Positions 53,556 through 61,320 of a DNA stretch of 64,000 bases are shown in pieces (the stretch's first letter is position 1; the number at the start of each line of letters is the position of its first letter). The position numbers and the translations under genes were made by a program. The DNA comes from Flavonifractor sp. AGMB03687 (lineage in GTDB: Bacteria > Bacillota > Clostridia > Oscillospirales > Oscillospiraceae): assembly GCF_017811815.1 (NCBI RefSeq), contig NZ_JADKZI010000002.1:124001-188000 (forward strand), in the 5' to 3' direction. The notes beneath the pieces are model-generated. The model ran no database searches. It was given only the letters and a program-made list of their open reading frames with translations, and had not been told where the DNA came from.

Positions 53556-53598
53556 TCTATAACGATAATCGATACAAAGTCAATAGCGATAATCGATA
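53556..53598 (-). promoter_or_regulatory. PadR operon promoter with duplicated CGATAATCGATA motif
   Basis: On the minus strand TTGACT (53578-53583), 16 bases and TATAGA (53556-53561) form the promoter. The 12-mer CGATAATCGATA occurs at 53563-53574 (inside the spacer) and 53587-53598 (just upstream of -35), 24 bases apart, a likely repressor site pair. Confidence 0.6.
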
Positions 53599-53632
53599 TA
53601 AAAAAGAAATGTAAAAAAAGTGAAAAAGAGTG

Positions 53633-53661
53633 TTGACAACCTGGATTCGACGTGGTAATAT
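53633..53661 (+). promoter_or_regulatory. tRNA-Leu promoter
   Basis: Consensus TTGACA (53633-53638), 17-base spacer, TAATAT (53656-53661). Confidence 0.8.
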
Positions 53662-53695
53662 ATATCTCGCGCTGAACGACAGCGCAACGCCAAAT

Positions 53696-53783
53696 GCGCG
53701 AGTGGTGGAATTGGAAGACTCGCTAGATTCAGGTTCTAGTGTGCATTACGCACGTGCGGGTTCAAGTCCCGCCTCGCGCACCA
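53696..53783 (+). tRNA. tRNA-Leu (CAG)
   Basis: A class II tRNA of 88 bases: acceptor GCGCGAG/CTCGCGC, anticodon stem CTAGA/TCTAG around TTCAGGT, long variable arm TGTGCATTACGCAC, T-arm GCGGG-TTCAAGT-CCCGC, encoded CCA. Confidence 0.95.
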
Positions 53784-53860
53784 AAGCCGGAGCAAAGTTC
53801 GCTTTGCTCCGGCTTTTTCTATCTATCAACCCCCCGGCTCAGCCGGGGGGTTCTTTTTTT
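53783..53860 (+). terminator. Tandem terminators after tRNA-Leu
   Basis: First hairpin AAAGCCGGAGCAAAG/CTTTGCTCCGGCTTT (53783-53816, loop TTCG) ending in T-run; second AACCCCCCGGC/GCCGGGGGGTT (53828-53852, loop TCA) followed by seven T. Confidence 0.92.
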
Positions 53861-53900
53861 GAAGAGTGCGGCTCTCCCTGCCTGATCCCCGGCAGCTTTC

Positions 53901-53948
53901 TTGACAAAGAAAAAAGGATGTAGTATCATCTAAAAAGTTGATGCTACA
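53901..53948 (+). promoter_or_regulatory. Promoter and MarR-type operator
   Basis: TTGACA (53901-53906), 17 bases, TATCAT (53924-53929). An imperfect inverted repeat (TGTAGTATCA at 53919-53928 and TGATGCTACA at 53939-53948) covers the -10 box and the start of transcription, suiting autorepression by the MarR protein. Confidence 0.72.
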
Positions 53949-53975
53949 TCTTTCTGGACGGAAGGAAGGGCGGCT

Positions 53976-54455
53976 ATGGATATCACAAGGAGGAAGATCA
54001 CAAAGATTGCGCGGGAGGTCAGCAAATTTACGGTGCGTACCATGCGGAAGGATGGAATCGGCACCGGAGAATTTGACGTTCTGCATGTGATCCGCAAAAA
54101 TCCCGGTATTACGCAGGCCGGTGTCTACCGGATCTTAGGGATTGATAAGGGGGCTGCGGCCAGACAGACGGTGAATCTGGAGGCCAAGGGATATTTACAG
54201 AGGACGGAAAATCCGGCGGATGGGCGCAGCCAGCTTCTCTTTGCAACCGCCAAAGCGGACAACCTGAAGAATTCAAAGGCACGGATTGAAGCGGCCTTTT
54301 ATGAGTGGCTTTTGGAGCCGCTGACGGAGGAGGACCGGCAGGAGTTTGCCCGTCTGCTGGATCTGATCTATCAGCGGTGCAAAGCGGAAAGCAAAGCAGG
54401 GTTTCCGGAGATGAAGCAGAAGATGGCGGAGGAGAGGGAAGATGAAGACGCGTAA
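53976..54455 (+). CDS. MarR family transcriptional regulator
   Basis: The 159-residue protein has the MarR winged helix: NPGITQAGVYRILGIDKGAAARQTVNLEAKGYLQR (recognition helix) followed by the wing ENPADGRSQL. It overlaps the MFS exporter gene by 14 bases and probably represses the pair through the palindrome at the promoter. Codon use is somewhat less GC-biased at third positions than neighbours. Confidence 0.9.
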   Translation: MDITRRKITKIAREVSKFTVRTMRKDGIGTGEFDVLHVIRKNPGITQAGVYRILGIDKGAAARQTVNLEAKGYLQRTENPADGRSQLLFATAKADNLKNSKARIEAAFYEWLLEPLTEEDRQEFARLLDLIYQRCKAESKAGFPEMKQKMAEEREDEDA

Positions 54456-55674
54456 CAAGAGACTCTCTCAGGCCATGCTGTTTATTTTGATGTTTGGCGT
54501 TGTCAGTTTGTTTTCCGATATGACCCATGAGGGCGCATCCAGCATCCGGGGGGCCTATTTGGATTTGCTGGGGGCGTCGGCAGGCGCCATCGGCTTTATT
54601 TCCGGGTTGGGTGAGCTGATTGGCTACTCCATGCGCTATGTGTTTGGCAGATGGGCGGATAAGACAAAGCAATACTGGCCCATGACCGTGGTGGGATATA
54701 TTCTGGATGTGCTGGCGGTCCCCGCCCTTGCCCTTGTGGGAGAGCATGGCTGGATCGCGGCGTGTATTCTGCTGGTAATCCAGCGCATGGGAAAGGCCAT
54801 CAAAAAGCCCGCCAAGGATACCATCATGTCCTTTGCCGCCTCGCAGGAGGGGGTTGGAAAGAGCTTTGGGATCCAGGAGGTACTGGACCAGATTGGCGCC
54901 TTCTTGGGACCGGTGCTTTTGTATCTGGTAATGCTGTTTCGGACGGAAGGAACTGTGTTTGAAACCTATGCCGCATGCTTTGCGGTCCTGGCGATCCCGG
55001 GAGGGATTACGATTCTGCTTCTGCTCCTTACCAGGCGGAAGTTTCCCAATCCGGAGCAGTTTGAGCCGACACCCAAGGAATATGTACCGTTTCGGATGAA
55101 AAAAGAGTTTCTCCTGTATATCGGGGGAATCAGCTTGTTTGCCTTTGGGTTTATTGATTATTCCATCGTGCTCATGCACGTTTCTCGCACCTACACGGGG
55201 ATTGCAGCCGGACTTGCGGAGACCTCCGCGCTGGTCAACAGCGGTACTTTGCCGCTTCTGTATGCCGGCGCCATGCTGGTGGATGCAGTTTCTGCCCTTT
55301 TCTTCGGGATGCTTTTTGACAAAAAGGGGATTCGGGCGCTGGTCTGGTCTACGCTGCTCTCAGCGCCCTTTGCTGTTTTTGTCTTTGGTACCCACAGCGT
55401 ACCTATGCTGCTTTTGGGAATTGCGCTGTGGGGCGTTGGGATGGGAGCCCAGGAATCTATTTTGAAGGCGGCCGTTACCAGCATGGTCCCCAAGACCAGC
55501 CGTGCCACCGGGTACGGCATCTTTGAATGCGCCTTTGGCGTGTTCTGGTTTTTGGGCAGTTGGCTTTTGGGTGTGTTGTACGATATCAGCATTCCGGCTA
55601 TGATTGCTGTCTCTGTGGCGGCGCAGCTTGCGGCGATCCCGCTGTATATCGGAGCGGCAAAGCGTATGGGATAA
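54442..55674 (+). CDS. MFS transporter
   Basis: A 410-residue major facilitator with about 12 membrane helices. Motif-A-like loops occur as GRWADKTKQYW after helix 2 and in the second half as MLFDKKGIRAL. The MarR partner suggests export of a toxic compound. The sequence resembles uncharacterised MFS proteins with the N-terminal FSDMTHEGA signature. Substrate unknown. Confidence 0.88.
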   Translation: MKTRNKRLSQAMLFILMFGVVSLFSDMTHEGASSIRGAYLDLLGASAGAIGFISGLGELIGYSMRYVFGRWADKTKQYWPMTVVGYILDVLAVPALALVGEHGWIAACILLVIQRMGKAIKKPAKDTIMSFAASQEGVGKSFGIQEVLDQIGAFLGPVLLYLVMLFRTEGTVFETYAACFAVLAIPGGITILLLLLTRRKFPNPEQFEPTPKEYVPFRMKKEFLLYIGGISLFAFGFIDYSIVLMHVSRTYTGIAAGLAETSALVNSGTLPLLYAGAMLVDAVSALFFGMLFDKKGIRALVWSTLLSAPFAVFVFGTHSVPMLLLGIALWGVGMGAQESILKAAVTSMVPKTSRATGYGIFECAFGVFWFLGSWLLGVLYDISIPAMIAVSVAAQLAAIPLYIGAAKRMG

Positions 55675-55678
55675 AAAG

Positions 55679-55717
55679 GACCGGCGCGGCAGAAATGCCG
55701 CGCCGGTCTTTTTTTAT
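55679..55717. terminator. Terminator of the MarR-MFS unit
   Basis: GACCGGCGCGGCA, loop GAAA, TGCCGCGCCGGTC (55679-55708), then seven T. Confidence 0.94.
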
Positions 55718-55724
55718 GGGTGAT

Positions 55725-56477
55725 TCAGGAGCAGCAGCCCTTCAGCTGGGGATGACAGTCAGGGCCGGCGGAGGGGGCGCTGGGGGGGAAGAACTCGTTA
55801 ACGGGGAACTTCACATGGCGGAAGATCTCACAGGGGTCCTCCTCGCAGTTGCCGCAGGCGCACTCCTTCTCGGGCATACAGTAGTCGTACACCGGCATGA
55901 GCAACTGGGAGTCCCGCTCCAGCCGGATGATGGAGAACTGGCCCAGAGTAACGTAGATCCGCTTGCTCTCGCTGCCGCAGCACAGCTCGCTGTTGAAGCA
56001 GCCGCAGATGCAGGGCGGAATGTCGGACAGCTCGCAGTCGCAGTGGTGGCACTCGCACACATCCACCAGCTTCATGTTCAGGACGATGGGGTCCACCACC
56101 TCCACCACAGCGGTGGGCAGGTTGCTCTGGCGGATGTGCTGCTCATCCAGACCATCCAGAGAGGTCTGGGAGGAGAAGATCTTGGCGGTGCCCTCGCTGC
56201 CGAACAGGATCACTCGCTTGTCAAAGACGCACAGGCCGCTGACTTCCACGGGCCGGGCGGCGCCCACAAAGGCGTCGGCGGTGACCCGATAGAAGTAGCG
56301 CACGTCAACGGTATAGAAACCGCGGTTGAAGCCGACTGGCTCCACGTCGATGTAGACATACAGCAGCTCGGCCTTGCCGGCCTTGATGCTGACGGCCCGC
56401 TCGATGGCCGCCTGGGAACTCTGGGTGGGATAGAAGCGCAGATCTTCGATACAATCCTTATCGGAAGATATAGCGTC
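55725..56477 (-). pseudogene. Cysteine-rich protein gene, 3' part, interrupted by a mobile element
   Basis: The frame is open for 250 codons from an in-frame TAA at 56478-56480 to the stop at 55725 but has no start codon at its beginning; the first possible start (GTG at 56345) falls inside a conserved stretch. The upstream codons still read as protein (DKDCIEDLRFYP, then AELLYVYIDVEPVGFNRGFYTVDVRYFY). The C-terminal half is cysteine-rich (CECHHCDCE, CICGC, CACGNCEEDPC). It resembles from memory a widespread clostridial cysteine-rich protein of possible spore-coat type whose N-terminal 25-30 residues are missing here. The serine-recombinase element begins exactly at the break. Confidence 0.8.
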
Positions 56478-56517
56478 TTATATACCGCTGAAACCATTGC
56501 GCCCCAAGGGGTTGCAA
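56455..56517. other. Left attachment junction of the integrated element
   Basis: Host coding sequence ends near 56470-56480 and the recombinase gene ends at 56518. The segment contains GATATA-GCGTCT-TATATAC, an imperfect inverted repeat of the sort bound by large serine recombinases. The exact core cannot be set without the right junction. Confidence 0.55.
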
Positions 56518-58002
56518 TCAGAAGGGTTTCAGTTCAAAAGCCAGTTGGAACTCTGTGGGCCTGGTTTTCTTCTCTTTTTGGTACCGGATGCTGGAGATGA
56601 CGCCCTTCAGCATGGCGTTGCGGCCGGCGGGATCGGCGGCGTCATAGGCATCCAGGACGGCCCGGATCTTCTTGGCCAGGGAAGCGGGATCCGCTGTCCT
56701 GGCGACCTCAATGGCCTGCTGGGCCTCCCGCTGGCGGCGCTCCAGACCGGAGATCTTCTCCTTCACCGCAGCCATCCGCTCCCGGAAGGTGGGCAGGTCA
56801 TACTCCTCCATCTCCAGCAGCTCATACAGACGGCTCTTCTGCCGCTGGGCGGCGGCCAGCTCCTTCTTGACGGCCTCCAGCGCTGCCTCCTGCACGGAGG
56901 TGTCCCGGCTGACACCAGCCTGCTGCTGAAGCTCCAGGCGGGTCAGCGTCTCCTCCAGGTAGGCCAGCACCCGCTCCTCCACCAGCTCGAACTTGGTGCT
57001 GGCACAGCAGCCGGCCCGGGTGCAGAGCAGATAGGGCTGGTTCTTCATGGTCATGCGCTGCATATTCTGGCCGCAGTTGGCGCACTTCACCAGCCCGGCC
57101 AGGGAGCTGCGCACCGTGCCGTCCCGCTTGGAGGGAATATACCGGCCGGCCAGGACGGCTTGGACCTGGTCGTAAGTCTCTTGAGAGACGATAGCCGGGT
57201 GCATTCCGTCCACGATGGTCCACTGGTCCCGGGGATTGTAGATGGTGATGTGCTTGGGGTTGCCCTTGGCTCCCTTGCGGATGTGGGTCTTCTGGTCCCA
57301 AACAATCTTGCCGGCAAAGGTGGGGTTGCGCAGGATATGGGCCACGCTGTTGCGGGTGAACTCCGCTGAACGGTGGGGCTTGGCGCCAAGGGAATTGATA
57401 TACCGGGCGATGGAGACGCAGCCGTAGCCCTGGAGGTAGAGGTCGTACATCATGCGCACGAACTTGGCCTCCGGCTCGTAGATCTCCAGGGTGGGCTTCC
57501 GGTCCACCGTGACCTTCCGGTAGCCGTAGGGGGCATTGGCCACATAACAGCCGTCCCGGATGGTCTGCTTCAGACCCCGCCGCAGCCGCTTGTTGATGAT
57601 CTTGTACTCCCGGCGGCTCATGAAGGTCTTGAACTCCGCCATCTCATCGTCCAGATCGTCGGATAGGTCATAGGTCTTTTCCGGGGTGACGATGAGGGTG
57701 CCGGAGTCCCGGAATGCGTCCAGAATGATGCCCTGGTCCTTCATGCGGCCGCGGGATAGCCGGTCCAGATCCATCACCAGCACGGCGTCGTAGCGGCCCT
57801 CCTCCACGTCCTCCAGCAGCCGGAGCATCTCCGGGCGGGCGTACAGGCTCTCGCCGCTGACCACCTCATAGTAAGTCTCGATGATGTAGATGTCGTGAGA
57901 GGCGGCAAAGTCGGCCAGAGCCTTGCGATGCTTGGCCAGCACCTCCTCGGTGTCCATGCCTTCCTCCATGCGGGACTTGCGGAGATATTGGGCTGCGTCC
58001 AT
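56518..58002 (-). CDS. Large serine recombinase (site-specific integrase)
   Basis: A 494-residue large serine recombinase that integrates and excises the element. The N-terminal resolvase domain has the nucleophile serine in AQYLRKSRMEEG and the MDLDRLSRGR motif; then the recombinase domain (GYGCVSIARYINSLG), a zinc ribbon (CANCGQ and CTRAGCC), and a coiled-coil segment before the C-terminus. The ATG at 58002 follows AGGTG; GTG at 58026 would add eight residues. The gene ends about 40 bases from the junction with the interrupted host gene, the usual place for an integrase. Confidence 0.94.
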   Translation of the reverse strand: MDAAQYLRKSRMEEGMDTEEVLAKHRKALADFAASHDIYIIETYYEVVSGESLYARPEMLRLLEDVEEGRYDAVLVMDLDRLSRGRMKDQGIILDAFRDSGTLIVTPEKTYDLSDDLDDEMAEFKTFMSRREYKIINKRLRRGLKQTIRDGCYVANAPYGYRKVTVDRKPTLEIYEPEAKFVRMMYDLYLQGYGCVSIARYINSLGAKPHRSAEFTRNSVAHILRNPTFAGKIVWDQKTHIRKGAKGNPKHITIYNPRDQWTIVDGMHPAIVSQETYDQVQAVLAGRYIPSKRDGTVRSSLAGLVKCANCGQNMQRMTMKNQPYLLCTRAGCCASTKFELVEERVLAYLEETLTRLELQQQAGVSRDTSVQEAALEAVKKELAAAQRQKSRLYELLEMEEYDLPTFRERMAAVKEKISGLERRQREAQQAIEVARTADPASLAKKIRAVLDAYDAADPAGRNAMLKGVISSIRYQKEKKTRPTEFQLAFELKPF

Positions 58003-58050
58003 CAGATTCACCTGCTTTCGTGGCACAAATGTTCGATTCTTGGCGTTTTA

Positions 58051-58081
58051 AGAGGCCGGGGCGTGAGCCCCGGCTCTTTTT
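58051..58081. terminator. Hairpin between Uma2 gene and recombinase gene
   Basis: CCGGGGC/GCCCCGG plus AGAG/CTCT with one bulged G (58051-58077), loop GTGA, with T-run on the plus strand. It probably limits read-through into the recombinase gene. Confidence 0.6.
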
Positions 58082-58082
58082 G

Positions 58083-58655
58083 TTATTCAGATGGGAATAC
58101 CTTGGACAGCTCCACAAAACAGCCCTCCAGCACATGGACCTTGGCAATGTCCTGGGCGGTGTAAAGCTCCGCCATGCGGTAGCGGCCGCCGGAGAGCAGG
58201 CTCACCTGGACGGTGCGCTCCTCCGGGCTTACGATCCAGTACTCGGCCACGCCTGCCCGCTCATACAGGTTGTACTTGGTGAGCCGGTCGTGCCGCTGTG
58301 TGGAGGGGGAGAGGATCTCGATCACCAGATCGGGGGCACCCCTACAGCCCATATCGTCCAGCTTGCCGGGATCGCAGACCACGGAGAGGTCGGGCTCTAC
58401 CAGGGTGTCCACATCCTCCGGCCGGTCCTCGGCCTTCTCAAAGAGCCGGACGGCGAAGGGGGCGGGGTAGACCCTGCACTTCTTTCCGTCCAGGTAGTTC
58501 CCGATCTGGCGGGTGAGTTCAGCGGCCACCTCCTGATGGATCCGGGAGGGGGGAGCCATCATTACAGGAGTCCCTTCGATCAGCTCGATGTGCTCCTGTT
58601 CGTCCCAGGTCAGCGCATCGGCCAGGGTGTAGCGGTTTTCTTTGGGAAGCGGCAT
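58083..58655 (-). CDS. Uma2 family endonuclease
   Basis: The 190-residue protein matches Uma2 (DUF820), a PD-(D/E)XK nuclease-like family: HIELIEGTPVMMAPPSRIHQ at the start, LVEPDLSVVCDPGKLDD with the acidic metal-site pair, and GAPDLVIEILSPSTQRHD. GAAAGGAG precedes the ATG. The family is abundant in cyanobacteria and scattered in Firmicutes, with no settled function. Here it is cargo of the mobile element beside the recombinase. Confidence 0.88.
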   Translation of the reverse strand: MPLPKENRYTLADALTWDEQEHIELIEGTPVMMAPPSRIHQEVAAELTRQIGNYLDGKKCRVYPAPFAVRLFEKAEDRPEDVDTLVEPDLSVVCDPGKLDDMGCRGAPDLVIEILSPSTQRHDRLTKYNLYERAGVAEYWIVSPEERTVQVSLLSGGRYRMAELYTAQDIAKVHVLEGCFVELSKVFPSE

Positions 58656-58771
58656 AACAGGCTCCTTTCGTAGGTAGTACAGGATCAGGGGTCGAGAGCT
58701 TATTCTATAGTGTACATGAAGTTGTAAATCCTATCAACCGTCTCTTTTATGATAGCCGCATCTATAGTCTA

Positions 58772-59761
58772 TTAGCCCCCGGCGCACTTCTTGCAGGGAG
58801 TAAGGCCCATAGCCTGGGCCTCAGACAGAGTGGAGCGAATGTAAGTGCCGCCGTTGCAGTTGCCATTGTAGTGATACCGCTTGCCAGTGGGGGTGATGTA
58901 CACGGTGCGACTATTTGTCTGGCTCTGTTGCTGCTGTTGTGCCGCCTGCTGAGCTGCAGCCTCTTCCGCGGCTTTCTGTGCCGCGGCTTCCTCAGCAGCC
59001 TTACGGGCAGCTTCCTCCTCCGCTGCTTTTTGGGCTGCGGCCTCTTCGGCGGCGATGCGCTCAGAGTCAATTACGGTGACTGTGATGACCTGGCTCTGGA
59101 CCTGGTCGGTAAAAACCGAGATCTCTGCGGTGCCCTCGGCCTTGGGGGTTACCACCCCCACCAGGGTATCACTGTCCTCCTGAGGCGCAAAGGTGAGCAC
59201 GGCCGGGTCGGTGGTGCTGAACTTCACGTCCGCGGTATCCGCGCCCTCCTCCAGCACCTCCACAGGGATAGAGATGGTGTCCTTGATGTCCAGCTCCAGA
59301 TCCGCCTGATCATAGTCCAAGGAGAGAGAGGTAATCGCGGGGGTTTCCGTCTCAGAGACAGCGGCAGGCGACATAGAGGCGACCGGTGGGGTAACCTCAC
59401 CGCCTGGAACTTGATCGACCCCTCCATTCTGCATACAGGAGCCCATCACACCGGCAAACAAAATGGCGCCTACAATATAGGGCCATTTTCGACGTTTCTT
59501 TCCGCCGGATGTGGGCGGGGTCGGCTGGGATGCTCCAGAGGGGGGCGGGGTTGACCCAGACGTCTTTTTCTTGCTGGAAGAGGAGAAGTCCTCTACATAG
59601 CTGATCCCGGTGCCCGGGATAGAAGCGGTCATTCGAGTACCTCCGTTGGCTTTCTTGGTAACCCGGAAACCCTTTCCGCCTACGCTGTACCCAACTCCAG
59701 ATTTACTGAAATTCACGCGCAGCGGGCCAAAGTTTACGCTTTTACGAAAACGGAAACCCAT
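58772..59761 (-). CDS. DUF4236 protein with membrane helix, Ig-like domain and Cys-containing C-terminus
   Basis: The 329-residue protein has several modules: DUF4236 (residues 1-55, starting MGFRFRKSVNFGPLRVNFSKSG), a Pro/Ser/Lys linker, one membrane helix at about 92-108, a bacterial Ig-like region (about 155-240), an Ala/Glu-rich coiled coil built on EEAAAQKAAEE repeats (about 243-285) and a C-terminal motif with YHYNGNCNGGTYIR and CKKC, as often found at the end of secreted nucleases. The ATG at 59761 follows AAGGAAAAG. A surface role is likely; phage morons often encode such proteins. Confidence 0.8.
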   Translation of the reverse strand: MGFRFRKSVNFGPLRVNFSKSGVGYSVGGKGFRVTKKANGGTRMTASIPGTGISYVEDFSSSSKKKTSGSTPPPSGASQPTPPTSGGKKRRKWPYIVGAILFAGVMGSCMQNGGVDQVPGGEVTPPVASMSPAAVSETETPAITSLSLDYDQADLELDIKDTISIPVEVLEEGADTADVKFSTTDPAVLTFAPQEDSDTLVGVVTPKAEGTAEISVFTDQVQSQVITVTVIDSERIAAEEAAAQKAAEEEAARKAAEEAAAQKAAEEAAAQQAAQQQQQSQTNSRTVYITPTGKRYHYNGNCNGGTYIRSTLSEAQAMGLTPCKKCAGG

Positions 59762-59984
59762 AGCTTTTCCTTCTTCCTTGATGTAGTTAGCTGTCACATA
59801 ATTTTTGTTTTGGTAAATTTCTCTGTTCGGTGTACAAAAACATGCAACAAGTATGCCTGTTTCACTCGTAAGTGAAGGGCACTTATATTTTGCCACTGGA
59901 TGCTTGTTGAAAAATGTCGATTCAATACATATAAGGATATATGAAGGGCAATACAGACGAATTTAAGAAAATTCCTTCGGTGTA

Positions 59985-60013
59985 TTGCTATAATGAAACA
60001 TATGTTCTATAAT
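59985..60013 (+). promoter_or_regulatory. Promoter before the small plus-strand gene at 60035
   Basis: TTGCTA (59985-59990), 17-base spacer, TATAAT (60008-60013). Confidence 0.6.
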
Positions 60014-60034
60014 GGCGAAAAGGGGTCGGTGCCT

Positions 60035-60199
60035 ATGAGCGAGAATGAACTCAGGCTATTGTCAATCATCCGGGAGAGCAAAGACCCGGCGGCTGTACTG
60101 GCCGCCGCCATGGAGGCGGTCACAGCTTGTCTGCAGCAGCCTGAACCATGCGGATCACCATCTCCTGCTGATCCGGCGTCAGCTGCCGGAACAGAGTGA
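60035..60199 (+). CDS. Small hypothetical phage-type protein
   Basis: A 54-residue protein with the core LSIIRESKDPAAVLAAAMEAV, a helical pattern I associate with short proteins of Firmicute prophages. AGGGG lies upstream and a promoter precedes it. Its last 80 bases overlap the 3' end of the opposite-strand repressor gene, which lowers confidence in the exact end. Confidence 0.5.
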   Translation: MSENELRLLSIIRESKDPAAVLAAAMEAVTACLQQPEPCGSPSPADPASAAGTE

Positions 60200-60452
60200 T
60201 AAGCGCCAGCTCCCCCTCAGAGAGCCCATCGTCTTGTGCGGTGGGCTTTTTTTTCTCGCCCAGCAGTTCGCTGGTAGTCACCCCAAGGTAGTCGGCCAGC
60301 ATCTGAACTTTGGCTACGGAAGGAGTTTGGCCACGTTCAAGGTTATTGATAAAACTACTCCCGACACCGCTTTCTCGACATGCGACTGTGGGTTTAATCC
60401 CTTTTAGATTGCAGTAATATTTGATGTTTTGCACAAAAACTTGGGCATCCAA
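60120..60452 (-). CDS. XRE/cI-like helix-turn-helix repressor
   Basis: The 110-residue protein has an XRE helix-turn-helix (residues 5-62: NIKYYCNLKGIKPTVACRE, SSFINNLERGQTPSVAKVQMLADYLGVT) and a C-terminal helical tail (ALITLFRQLTPDQQEMVIRMVQAA). It is divergent from the gene at 60593, and palindromes related to TCCTTNATTAAGGA lie between the two, so it probably represses that promoter and its own. Confidence 0.88.
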   Translation of the reverse strand: MDAQVFVQNIKYYCNLKGIKPTVACRESGVGSSFINNLERGQTPSVAKVQMLADYLGVTTSELLGEKKKPTAQDDGLSEGELALITLFRQLTPDQQEMVIRMVQAAADKL

Positions 60453-60462
60453 GCGGCATCAC

Positions 60463-60547
60463 TCCTTAATTAAGAATTGTACAGTATGTAAAAAGTGCTT
60501 AAACAAGGAATTATGTAATTGACAATCCTTGATTAAGGATTTATGAT
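60463..60547 (+). promoter_or_regulatory. Repressor control region 1: promoter with palindromic operators
   Basis: TTGACA (60519-60524), 17 bases, TATGAT (60542-60547). The palindrome ATCCTTGATTAAGGAT (60525-60540) fills the promoter spacer. Related sites are TCCTTAATTAAGAA (60463-60476) before the repressor start and a weaker TGCTTAAACAAGGAAT (about 60496-60511). Confidence 0.72.
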
Positions 60548-60592
60548 TTACCTACGGAGTAAATCATAGGCAGAGCAAGGGGCGTGAAAAAG

Positions 60593-61006
60593 ATGTTTGC
60601 TGTTCCAAAGGATACCCAACTGCTGGTGTTTATCCTGCCTTTTGCAGATGACCATGCAGCAGAGATTTGCACCCAGATTCTAGAAGCCGAACTGACAAAG
60701 CGCACTGGAATCCCTTGCGTGGTCATAAACCGATATGTGAGCCCGGAAGAAGAAGCCTGGGGAGATCTCGAGATTGCCCGGAAAAAGAAATCATCCGTCG
60801 AACAATCCAGTCAGGAGACTAAACAGGCCGACATAATGCTCCACGACGAGACCGGTGATGAACGAAATAAGAGCGATAATCGTCTGGATCAGCGTAAGCC
60901 GGGTCTGCTGTCGAGAAAGCCTAATCTGAGTTTCGGTCTGCTGGTGCTGAACCTCATAGCGCCGTTCCTCCTGGGCCTGCTGGTTTCGTTTCTGCTCAAG
61001 CTCTAA
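60593..61006 (+). CDS. Hypothetical protein with C-terminal membrane helix
   Basis: The 137-residue frame begins MFAVPKDTQLLVFILPFADDHAAEICTQI and reads as protein for about 70 residues; the end contains a hydrophobic stretch (LLVLNLIAPFLLGLLVSFLL). The promoter and operators just upstream and AAGGGG ten bases before the ATG support expression. The last 216 bases overlap an opposite-strand gene that looks equally real, so the true end may be earlier or a frameshift may exist. No family recognised. Confidence 0.5.
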   Translation: MFAVPKDTQLLVFILPFADDHAAEICTQILEAELTKRTGIPCVVINRYVSPEEEAWGDLEIARKKKSSVEQSSQETKQADIMLHDETGDERNKSDNRLDQRKPGLLSRKPNLSFGLLVLNLIAPFLLGLLVSFLLKL

Positions 61007-61225
61007 TAAAGCAGCTTTCCCTTTGTCACTGACCTCGTATCTCCCGATAATGTCCCCGTGAATATCCACATCCAGGGTTCGCTTGAGCCACCCATCTGTA
61101 CGCATTTCTTCCACTCGGCTGCTTGTGTAACCGGGAGCGTTAACCTCTTCCATCTGCGCTTTGGACACGGATTCCGGCTGCTGTATCAGCCAAGTCATAA
61201 GGGCAATTTGTTCTGGTGAAAACAT
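60791..61225 (-). CDS. Winged-helix, coiled-coil, membrane-anchored hypothetical protein
   Basis: The 144-residue protein has a winged-helix-like N-terminal part (residues 1-72: MTWLIQQPESVSKAQMEEVN, then SDKGKAALLELEQ), a Gln/Arg-rich coiled coil (73-108) and a C-terminal hydrophobic segment (LIQTIIALISFITGLVVEHYVGLFSLL). A DNA-binding protein tethered to the membrane is suggested. It overlaps the plus-strand gene by 216 bases. Unknown family. Confidence 0.6.
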   Translation of the reverse strand: MFSPEQIALMTWLIQQPESVSKAQMEEVNAPGYTSSRVEEMRTDGWLKRTLDVDIHGDIIGRYEVSDKGKAALLELEQKRNQQAQEERRYEVQHQQTETQIRLSRQQTRLTLIQTIIALISFITGLVVEHYVGLFSLLTGLFDG

Positions 61226-61320
61226 TTTTGAATCCTTTCAAGGACGGGATAAACCATGTTTTACCTATCATACCATTTACGTTATACGCAATCAAGAAAA
61301 TATTTAAAGGGGGGATAAGT

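Noticed and set aside
54109-55179. 356-residue minus-strand frame over the MarR-MFS genes
   Set aside because: The plus-strand genes have clear family motifs, promoter and terminator; the antisense frame has none.
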